The notes under the pieces were generated by a model. That model was not told the DNA's origin. It ran no database searches and saw only the letters and a program-made list of their open reading frames with translations. A stretch of DNA of 64,000 bases from Qaidamihabitans albus (GTDB lineage Bacteria; Actinomycetota; Actinomycetes; Mycobacteriales; Pseudonocardiaceae): the NCBI RefSeq assembly GCF_016464705.1, contig NZ_JAEHOB010000005.1, positions 124,001-188,000 of the forward strand, read 5' to 3'. Shown piece after piece: positions 57,952-64,000 of this stretch (position 1 is its first letter; the number at the start of each line of letters is the position of its first letter). A program made the position numbers and the translations under genes.

Positions 57952-58824
57952 ATGCCCATCGACGTGCAGACCGCCATCGGGGCCGATCTCGGTGAGACGA
58001 CGTTCGGCTGGACGGCCTCCGACGTCCTGCTCTACCACCTCGCGCTCGGCGCGGGTGATCCTCCGACCGACCCGCGCGAGCTGCGCTACGTCTACGAGAG
58101 CGGCCTGCGGGTGCTGCCGACGTTCGCGACGGTGGCGCCCAACTTCCGTACCTTCGAGCCGCCCGCGGTGTCGTTTCCCGGCATCGACATCGACCTCGCC
58201 AAGGTGGTCCACGGCACCCAGGAAGTCGTCGTGCACCGGCCGATCCCGGTCGAGGGGAAGGCGGTGGCCCGCTCCCGCATCACCGACGTGCTCGACAAGG
58301 GCAAGGCCGCGGTGATCCGCCAGGAGACCGAGGTGACCGATCCGTCCGGCGATCCGTTGTGGACGGCCCGGTCGAGCATCTTCGCCCGCGGCGAGGGCGG
58401 CTTCGGCGGTGAGCGCGGCACCTCCGACCGCGTCGAGCTGCCGGACCGGGAGCCGGACTTCGTCCTCGATACGCCGACACTTCCGCAGCAGGCGCTGCTG
58501 TACCGGCTCTGCGGCGACCGCAACCCGCTGCACGCCGACCCGGAGTTCGCCCGCGCGGCCGGGTTCGACCTACCGATCCTGCACGGCCTGTGCACCTACG
58601 GCATCGTCGCCAAGGCCGTCACCGATGCGCTCCTGGACGCCGACGTGACCCGCGTAGGCGCCTGGTCGGCGAAGTTCGCCGGGATCATGCTGCCGGGCGA
58701 GACGCTGCGCACCCGGGTGTGGCGCGACGGCGACCGGCTGCTCGTCACCGCGTGCTCGCTCGACCGCGGTGAGGCCCCGGTACTCTCCGACGCCGTCCTC
58801 CACCCCGCCCAGCTTCTGCCATGA
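57952..58824 (+). CDS. hsd4B: MaoC-type enoyl-CoA hydratase Hsd4B
   Basis: Hydrates steroid side-chain enoyl-CoA (orthologue of Rv3538). The 290-residue double hot-dog protein keeps the hydratase-2 motif in its second half, CGDRNPLHADPEFARAAGF (about 186-204), with catalytic Asp and His. The N-terminal half has a hot-dog fold without the motif. It lies 13 bases after kshB; kstD near hsd4B recalls Rv3537-Rv3538. It probably acts in side-chain beta-oxidation rather than in ring opening. Confidence 0.9.
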   Translation: MPIDVQTAIGADLGETTFGWTASDVLLYHLALGAGDPPTDPRELRYVYESGLRVLPTFATVAPNFRTFEPPAVSFPGIDIDLAKVVHGTQEVVVHRPIPVEGKAVARSRITDVLDKGKAAVIRQETEVTDPSGDPLWTARSSIFARGEGGFGGERGTSDRVELPDREPDFVLDTPTLPQQALLYRLCGDRNPLHADPEFARAAGFDLPILHGLCTYGIVAKAVTDALLDADVTRVGAWSAKFAGIMLPGETLRTRVWRDGDRLLVTACSLDRGEAPVLSDAVLHPAQLLP

Positions 58825-58835
58825 ACACTGTTTCC

Positions 58836-58905
58836 GCAGGTCACCGGTCGTGAGTGCGTAACAGTGTTCTAACTCGCGTGCGCACTCACGAGAGGTGACC
58901 AGGCG
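58836..58905. repeat. Dispersed palindrome, copy I, with both outer arms
   Basis: Outer arms GGTCACC (58839) and GGTGACC (58894) enclose core TCGTGAGTGCG (58848-58858) and CGCACTCACGA (58881-58891), with centre GTGTTCTAACTC. It sits between the convergent ends of hsd4B and the DUF5134 gene and gives the clearest view of the full element of about 70 bp. Confidence 0.88.
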
Positions 58906-58906
58906 C

Positions 58907-59509
58907 TCAGAGGCCCGTCGCGAACATGTAGCCCATGCCGAGGCCCATCACCGTCCGGCACACGGTCCGGGAGGCGAACCCGGCGGGCATCGTGGCCATG
59001 CCGTCGGTGCGCGCCGCCCGGAACGCCCGCACCGCCGAGTGCGTCCCGTCGACCGCGAAGTACACCGCCGCCAGTGCCGCCACCACCGGCCAGGCCAGCG
59101 TCACGGACGCGTCGGCGGTGGACATCGCGGGCCACGGCCCGTGCCCGGCCTCGTCGTGCGGCATGGCCGCCAGCATGTAGAGCATTCCCAGTGACGCCAC
59201 CGCATGATGCAGGTGGCAGCGCCGGCACACCCCCTGCCAGGCGGGCGCCCGGCGCCAGAGTGCTGCGGCGAGGAACCACGCCCCGGTGAGCAGGAACAGC
59301 GCCTGCCAGCCCGCCGTGGGCACCGGAGCGCCGACCGGTGAGGCCATCGCCACCATCGCCAGCGCCATCAGCAGCCCCGCCAGGTCCACCTGCCGGAGCC
59401 CGCTGCCGAGCCGCGGGTAGTCGAGCCGGACCAGCCTGCTCAGGCACGGGACGCTCAGCAGGAGGAAGGCACCGGTGAGAATCCACGCCACGACCACCGG
59501 GATGTGCAT
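58907..59509 (-). CDS. DUF5134 multi-pass membrane protein
   Basis: A 200-residue protein with about six hydrophobic helices. The CRRCHLHHAVASLGMLYML block (about 96-114) with clustered Cys and His is characteristic of DUF5134, suggesting a metal site near the membrane. Function unknown; nothing links it to steroid catabolism except position. It follows palindrome copy I, and no KstR box is seen upstream. Confidence 0.75.
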   Translation of the reverse strand: MHIPVVVAWILTGAFLLLSVPCLSRLVRLDYPRLGSGLRQVDLAGLLMALAMVAMASPVGAPVPTAGWQALFLLTGAWFLAAALWRRAPAWQGVCRRCHLHHAVASLGMLYMLAAMPHDEAGHGPWPAMSTADASVTLAWPVVAALAAVYFAVDGTHSAVRAFRAARTDGMATMPAGFASRTVCRTVMGLGMGYMFATGL

Positions 59510-59674
59510 TCCAGCCTCGCTCGGCGTCCGGGGAGAACGTCTCGATCACCGTGGCAGACGCCGCCACCCCCCACCAGCCGTCAAGCAGGTGATCCCACTC
59601 CCGCCCCCGCCGTCGCAAGCCCAATGTGGCATTCGGTGCGTTCAACGCGACCGGTGCCGCATCGGGGAGGTCGT

Positions 59675-60844
59675 TCAGGACGCCGCGAGGACCAGACCGC
59701 TGGTGGGCACGCCGGTGCCCGCGGTCACCAGCACGTGACGGACGCCGCCGACCTGGTTCACCGCGCTGCCGCGGATCTGCCGCACGGCCTCGGCGATGCC
59801 GTTCATCCCGTGGATGTAGGCCTCCCCGAGCTGACCGCCGTGCGGGTTGAGCGGCAGCGCGCCGTCGAGGCCGAGGGCACCGTCGCGGACGAAGTCCTTC
59901 GCCTCACCGCGCCCACAGAAACCCAGCTCCTCCAGCTGCATCAGGACATAGGGCGTGAAGTGGTCGTAGAGCACGGCCACGTCGACGTCCGCCTGGGTGA
60001 TCCCGGCCTGCCGCCACAGCTGCCCGCCGACCACGCCCATCTCGGGCAGCGCCGCGAGGTCGTCCCGGTAGTAGCTGGTCATGATGTACTGGTCCGGCCC
60101 GCTGCCCTGCGCCGCCGCCGCGATCACCGCAGGTGGACGTGGCAGGTCGCGAGCCCGCTCGGTGCTCGTGACCACCAGTGCGACGCCGCCGTCGCTCTCC
60201 TGGCAGCAGTCGAGCAGGTGCAGCGGTTCGGCGACCCAGCGTGATGCCTGGTGCTCCGCGAGGGTGATCGGCTGGCCGAAGAACCATGCGTTCGGGTTGG
60301 TCGCGGCGTGCTCGCGGTCGACCACGGCAACCCGGCCGAAGTCCTCGCTCGTCGCGCCGTAGGTGTGCAGGTAACGCTGCGCCACCATCGCCACCGTCGC
60401 CGCCGGGGTCGCCAGGCCCATCGGATAGTGGAAGGCGTTGTCCACGCCGGAGGTGTTCACCTGCTGGGCGGCGGCTCCCGAAACCTGGCCGAACCGGTGC
60501 CCGGAGCGCTCGTTGAACGCCCGGTAAGCCACCACCACGTCGGCCACCCCGGTCGCCACGGCCATCGCGGCCTGCTGCACCGTGGCGGCCGCCGCTCCCC
60601 CGCCGTAGTGGACGCGGCTGAAGAACGACAGCTCCGGGATGCCCAGCTCGCGGGCGACCGCGATCTCGGCGTTGCCATCCATCGTGAACGTGACAAGTCC
60701 GTCCACATCGGACGGCTTGAGGCCGGCGTCGGCCAGCGCGGCGCTCACGGCTTCGGCGGCGAGTCGCAGTTCGCTGCGGCCGGAGTCCTTGGAGAACTCG
60801 GTGGCGCCGATGCCCGCGATCGCCGCCTTTCCCGGCAGTGTCAT
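59675..60844 (-). CDS. ltp2: Steroid side-chain aldolase Ltp2
   Basis: Thiolase-fold retro-aldolase that, with the DUF35 domain of ChsH2, releases propionyl-CoA from the C22 intermediate to give androstenedione-type product. The 389 residues have AAIAGIGATEFSKDSGRSEL at the start, VHYGGGAAAATVQQA, HTYGA and the C-terminal NPHGGQLGEAYIHGMNG. No thiolase Cys is in the nucleophile region, consistent with aldolase chemistry. Its start overlaps the chsH1 stop (ATGA), and it is the last gene of the igr operon, matching Rv3540c. Confidence 0.94.
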   Translation of the reverse strand: MTLPGKAAIAGIGATEFSKDSGRSELRLAAEAVSAALADAGLKPSDVDGLVTFTMDGNAEIAVARELGIPELSFFSRVHYGGGAAAATVQQAAMAVATGVADVVVAYRAFNERSGHRFGQVSGAAAQQVNTSGVDNAFHYPMGLATPAATVAMVAQRYLHTYGATSEDFGRVAVVDREHAATNPNAWFFGQPITLAEHQASRWVAEPLHLLDCCQESDGGVALVVTSTERARDLPRPPAVIAAAAQGSGPDQYIMTSYYRDDLAALPEMGVVGGQLWRQAGITQADVDVAVLYDHFTPYVLMQLEELGFCGRGEAKDFVRDGALGLDGALPLNPHGGQLGEAYIHGMNGIAEAVRQIRGSAVNQVGGVRHVLVTAGTGVPTSGLVLAAS

Positions 60845-61239
60845 GCGGGCCCTCCCGGCAGGGTGACCCGGACCGTGCCGGAGACGTGGTCGCCGAGGCC
60901 GCCGGTGCCGGTGACGGCGATGTCCGCGTCCGCACCGTCGCGGCCGGTGACCCGGCCGGTGAAGGTGAGCGTGTCGTAGGCGTAGCACGGCACCCCGAGC
61001 CGGATCCGGATCGACCTGATCAGCGCCTCCGGCCCCGCCCAGTCGGTGACGAACCGCTGGACCAGGCCGGTGTCGGTCAGGATGTTGACGAAGATGTCCT
61101 TCGAGCCACGCGCCACGGCCGCGTCACGGTCGTGGTGCACGTCCTGGAAGTCGCGCGTGGCGATGGCCGTGCTCACGACGAACGTCGGCGTGATCTCGAT
61201 GCTCAGCTGCGGCAGCTCGGTGCCGACCCCGGCGTTCAT
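60841..61239 (-). CDS. chsH1: MaoC-type hydratase subunit ChsH1
   Basis: A 132-residue single hot-dog subunit that pairs with the MaoC domain of ChsH2 to hydrate 3-oxochola-type C22 enoyl-CoA. ATRDFQDVHHDRDAAVARG supplies the Asp and His expected for the active site. It is coupled on both sides by ATGA overlaps, corresponding to Rv3541c. The sequence and size fit the heteromeric igr hydratase. Confidence 0.93.
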   Translation of the reverse strand: MNAGVGTELPQLSIEITPTFVVSTAIATRDFQDVHHDRDAAVARGSKDIFVNILTDTGLVQRFVTDWAGPEALIRSIRIRLGVPCYAYDTLTFTGRVTGRDGADADIAVTGTGGLGDHVSGTVRVTLPGGPA

Positions 61240-62159
61240 GACCGCACCTTCCACGCAGGCAACGTGAGCTCGTCGTCCACCCGCACGAAGCTCACCTCGA
61301 CCGGAAGTCCTATGTAGACGTCCTCCGGCCCGGCGTCGAGCAACTCGCCCAGCATCCGCACTCCCTCGTCCAGCTCGACGAGCGCCACGACGAACGGGGG
61401 GCGCTTGCCGGGCACCTTCGGATGGTGATGGACCACGTAGCTGTAGACCGTGCCGGTCCCGTTGGCCACGACGTGGTCCGGCTTCGCGGCGAGGTCGCCG
61501 TTGGGTGCCACCGGCCCTGGCGGATGCCGCAGCGTGCCGCCGCCCCACCGCTGGATGCGCAGCTCACCCACCCTGGTACCCGCCCAGAAGAACTCGGTGT
61601 CCCTGCTGATCACCGGCCGCAGGACCGCGGCCGGATCGGGCGCCGGCGCAGGTTCGCCCGCGGGGCGGAACTTCAGCACCCGGAACATCATCTCGGCGAC
61701 CGGCTCGCCTGCCACCGACCAGGTGGTGCGCGTCGTGACGAACCAGCCCTCACCGAGTGCCGTGCGCTTCGGGCCCACGACGCCCTCCAGCCGCGTCGAT
61801 GCCGCCACGTGCTCGCCGTGGCGCAGGTAGCGGTGATAGGTCTGCTCCGAGTCGGTCGCGACGACCGAGGTGTAACCCGCCTCGTCCAGCACGGACATCA
61901 TCGCGCCGAGCGGGTCGTCGTCGGCGCGCGTGCCGTGCAGGCCGTTCATGGTCCACACCTGCGCCATCGCGGGCGGTGCGACCAGGCCACCGTGCACGGA
62001 GCCGCGCGCGAACTCCGGGTCGGTGTAGGCCGGGTTGCCGTCGCCGAGCGCCTCCACCCAGTTGTTCACCATCGCCTGGTTCACCGGGTCACGCGCGAGG
62101 CGGGCTCGCGATTCTCCTTGTGCGGCAATATGTTTCGCCGCTTCTTCGATGCCTCTCAT
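61236..62159 (-). CDS. chsH2: Bifunctional MaoC-DUF35 protein ChsH2
   Basis: A 307-residue fusion: an N-terminal MaoC-like hot-dog domain (about 1-170) whose motif reads GDGNPAYTDPEFA, with Tyr instead of the hydratase His, and a C-terminal DUF35 OB-fold (about 180-307) that binds and activates Ltp2. No zinc-ribbon Cys is visible in the DUF35 part (RIQRWGGGTLRHPPGPVAP). Hydratase activity therefore depends on ChsH1. Coupled to fadE29 and chsH1 by four-base overlaps; equivalent to Rv3542c. Confidence 0.94.
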   Translation of the reverse strand: MRGIEEAAKHIAAQGESRARLARDPVNQAMVNNWVEALGDGNPAYTDPEFARGSVHGGLVAPPAMAQVWTMNGLHGTRADDDPLGAMMSVLDEAGYTSVVATDSEQTYHRYLRHGEHVAASTRLEGVVGPKRTALGEGWFVTTRTTWSVAGEPVAEMMFRVLKFRPAGEPAPAPDPAAVLRPVISRDTEFFWAGTRVGELRIQRWGGGTLRHPPGPVAPNGDLAAKPDHVVANGTGTVYSYVVHHHPKVPGKRPPFVVALVELDEGVRMLGELLDAGPEDVYIGLPVEVSFVRVDDELTLPAWKVRS

Positions 62160-63319
62160 CGAGGCACCCTCGGCAGCTCCAGACCGAACATGGCGATCAG
62201 CTCCCGCTGGATCTCGTTGACACCACCGCCGAAGGTCAGCACGAGGTTGCGCTTGGCGAGCACGTCCAGCCATTCGGCCAGCTCGCCGGTCGCCGGATCG
62301 GCCGGATCCCCGTGCCTGGCGACGATCTCCTCCAGCAGCCGGCTCGCCCGCTGGATCCGCTCCGATCCGAACACCTTGGTCGCGGACGCGTCGGCCACCG
62401 CACCGGGCTCGGACGCCGTCACCTGCCAGTTGAGCAGCTCGTTGATCCGGGTCACCGCCAGTGTCTCGCCGAGCGCGCGCCGCACGTCGGGCAGGTCCAG
62501 CAGCGGGGTCCCGGCCGGGGTCTTGCGGGTGGACGCCCACTCGCGCACCCGGTCGTACAGGCCGCCGATCCGGCCGGCGGGCCCGAGCATCACGCGTTCG
62601 TGGTTGAGCTGGGTGGTGATCATCTTCCAGCCACGGTTCTCCTCGCCCACCAGCATGTCCGCCGGTACCCGGACATCGGAGTAGTAGGTGGCGTTGACGT
62701 GGTGCGCCCCGTCGCAGGTGATGATCGGCGTCCACGAGTAGCCGGGGTCGGTGGTGTCGACGATCAGGATCGAGATGCCCTTGTGCTTGGGCGCCCCGGG
62801 ATCGGTGCGCACGGCGAGCCAGACGAAGTCGGCGTCGTGCCCGCCCGTCGTGAAGATCTTCTGGCCGTTGACCACGTACTCCCCGCCCCGCCGCACCGCG
62901 GATGTGCGCAGCGAAGCCAGGTCGGTGCCCGCCTCCGGTTCGCTGTAGCCGATCGCGAAGTGCACCTCCCCGGCGAGGATCCGCGGCAGGAAGCGGGATT
63001 TCTGCTCCGCGGTACCGAACTGCTGCAACGTCGGGCCGACCGTCTGCAGCGTCACCGAGGGCAGCTGGACATCTGCCCTGGCCGCCTCGTCGGCGAAGAG
63101 ATGCTGCTCGACCGGGCCAAGGCCACGCCCGCCGTACTCGACGGGCCAGCCGAGGCCGAGCCAGCCGTCGCGGCCCATCCTGCGCACGATCTCGCGGTAC
63201 ACCGGCCCGTGCCGCTCGCGCAGCATCGCCCTGCGCTCCTCCGGCGAGACCAGCCCGGCGAAGTAGCGGCGCAGCTCGTCGCGCAGCGCCCGCTGCGCCG
63301 AGGTCAGTTCCGGGTACAT
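62156..63319 (-). CDS. fadE29: Acyl-CoA dehydrogenase FadE29 (ChsE2)
   Basis: One chain of the alpha2-beta2 ChsE1-ChsE2 dehydrogenase acting on the three-carbon side chain (3-oxo-4-pregnene-20-carboxyl-CoA). The 387 residues equal the M. tuberculosis FadE29 length and show GYSEPEAGTDLASLR (about 124-138), NGQKIFTTGG and TFGGGVNEIQRELIAMFGLELP. ATG 63319 forms a TGATG junction with fadE28. Second gene of the igr operon as seen here. Confidence 0.95.
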   Translation of the reverse strand: MYPELTSAQRALRDELRRYFAGLVSPEERRAMLRERHGPVYREIVRRMGRDGWLGLGWPVEYGGRGLGPVEQHLFADEAARADVQLPSVTLQTVGPTLQQFGTAEQKSRFLPRILAGEVHFAIGYSEPEAGTDLASLRTSAVRRGGEYVVNGQKIFTTGGHDADFVWLAVRTDPGAPKHKGISILIVDTTDPGYSWTPIITCDGAHHVNATYYSDVRVPADMLVGEENRGWKMITTQLNHERVMLGPAGRIGGLYDRVREWASTRKTPAGTPLLDLPDVRRALGETLAVTRINELLNWQVTASEPGAVADASATKVFGSERIQRASRLLEEIVARHGDPADPATGELAEWLDVLAKRNLVLTFGGGVNEIQRELIAMFGLELPRVPR

Positions 63320-64000
63320 CACGCACCTCCCACGAGCTCGCCGAGCCGGTCCAGCCGCGTCGCCGCTCCGCCCACGGCGCGTGCCAGGTCCTTGACCAGC
63401 GAGGAGTAGCGGTGCAGCGGGTAGTCGGCGTCGACGCCGAGACCGCCGTGCAGGTGATGGCAGGCGGCCATGGCGCGCGGCGCCTCCTCGGCCAGCCAGT
63501 AGGCCGCGATGTCCAGTTCGCCGTCGGGGTCGAGGCCGGAGGCCAGCCGCCACGCGGCGCTCAGGGCCGCGAGGTGCACGGTGCGCGAGGCGATGTAGAC
63601 ATCGGCGATCTCCTGGGCCACCGCCTGGAAGGTCGCGAGCGGGCGGCCGAACTGCTCCCGGGTACCGAGGTGACCGGTGGTCAGGGCGAGAGCACCGGCG
63701 AGGGCGCCGTCACCGAGCGCCACCGCCCCGGCGAGGGCGTAGCGGTGCAGCACCGCGACCGACTCGCCGGGCACGCGGGTGTCGAGCAGGCCGGACTCCG
63801 CGACCGGCGCGCCGGTGAGGCGCATCGTGTACTCGGGGGCACCGGTCGCGGTACGGGTGGCGGTCAGCGTGACCCCCGCCCCGGCCGGGTTCACGAGGAA
63901 CACGCCGGTGCCGCCGGGCATCGAGGCGGGTACGAGGACGCGCCGCGCCGTGGCGGCGTACGGCACCGCCGTCTTGACGCCGGTCAGCAGCCAGTCGCCC
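63319..64000 (-). CDS. fadE28: Acyl-CoA dehydrogenase FadE28 (ChsE1), cut by window edge
   Basis: C-terminal 226 or so codons of the short partner chain of FadE29. The visible part reads from GDWLLTGVKTAV through REQFGRPLATFQAVAQEIADVY and HHLHGGLGVDADYPLHRY to the stop at 63319. The N-terminal third lies beyond base 64000, as must the igr promoter. Its order before fadE29-chsH2-chsH1-ltp2 matches Rv3544c, but cyp125, next to it in M. tuberculosis, is 42 kb away here. Confidence 0.92.
   Translation of the reverse strand, partial: GDWLLTGVKTAVPYAATARRVLVPASMPGGTGVFLVNPAGAGVTLTATRTATGAPEYTMRLTGAPVAESGLLDTRVPGESVAVLHRYALAGAVALGDGALAGALALTTGHLGTREQFGRPLATFQAVAQEIADVYIASRTVHLAALSAAWRLASGLDPDGELDIAAYWLAEEAPRAMAACHHLHGGLGVDADYPLHRYSSLVKDLARAVGGAATRLDRLGELVGGA

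Noticed and set aside
59533-59550. GAGAACGTCTCG as a KstR box before ltp2
   Set aside because: It lacks the AACnnGTT core and lies downstream of ltp2 in transcription direction.

Overview
This window comes from a high-GC actinomycete. GC-rich codon use, GTG and TTG starts, leaderless-type promoters and a KstR/KstR2-type steroid gene set point to the Mycobacteriales-Pseudonocardiales branch. The family is most likely Pseudonocardiaceae (Amycolatopsis-like), which is inference. I see no rRNA, tRNA, transposase, integrase, CRISPR array or replication origin.

Layout. (1) 0-12.9 kb is mostly housekeeping and general metabolism: pseudouridine salvage (psuG, partial, and psuK), a DUF3099 membrane protein, an M20 amidohydrolase, a NPPF-motif methyltransferase, D-aminoacyl-tRNA deacylase, a SigB-type sigma factor behind an ECF-type promoter, a class I fumarase, a lipoprotein, an APC permease, and an ArsR regulator with an M23 peptidase. 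(2) 12.9-23.6 kb is a sterol side-chain block: a nitronate-monooxygenase-like protein, fadD19 and echA19 divergent from a KstR box, a tandem-DUF35 protein with ltp4 and ltp3 (removal of C24-branched side chains), and cyp125/fadA5 divergent from two KstR boxes. (3) 23.6-40.5 kb is the KstR2 (CD-ring/HIP) regulon: two SDRs, echA20-ipdA-ipdB-ipdC, fadA6, kstR2, ipdF, fadE30, fadD3, an atypical crotonase and fadE31-32-33. A Tat-exported flavoprotein broken by a frameshift sits inside it, bounded by dispersed repeats. (4) 40.6-48.4 kb is accessory: an autoregulated ArsR-VOC pair, a DUF4015 glycosidase-like protein, and an IclR-linked Ldh2-MFS-SDR-SDR operon in which one SDR is frameshifted. (5) 48.5-58.8 kb degrades the A/B rings: hsaB, hsaC, hsaD, hsaA, a KstD-like flavoprotein, kstD, kshA, a small Cys-containing protein, kshB and hsd4B. 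(6) 58.9-64 kb holds a DUF5134 membrane protein and the igr operon (ltp2, chsH1, chsH2, fadE29, partial fadE28), which removes the last propionyl unit of the side chain.

How it works together. FadD19/EchA19/DUF35/Ltp3-4, CYP125, FadA5 and the igr proteins shorten the side chain. KstD and KshAB open ring B, and HsaAB/C/D process ring A. FadD3, FadE30, IpdF, EchA20, IpdAB, IpdC, FadE31-33 and FadA6 degrade the HIP (rings C/D) remnant. Eight sites fit the published KstR motif TnnAACnnGTTnnA with at most one mismatch, and two fit the KstR2 motif AnCAAGnnCTTGnT.

The most distinctive non-coding signal is a dispersed palindrome with arms TCGTGAGTG/CACTCACGA. There are nine full copies and one half copy, most of them at gene 3' ends, and five genes take their TGA stop from its CTCGTGA edge. 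Other unusual items are a duplicated start region before ipdB that creates a 25-codon mini-ORF, a 21-bp tandem repeat at the 3' end of hsaB, an 88-residue protein lodged between kshA and kshB, and a crotonase lacking both usual catalytic glutamates.
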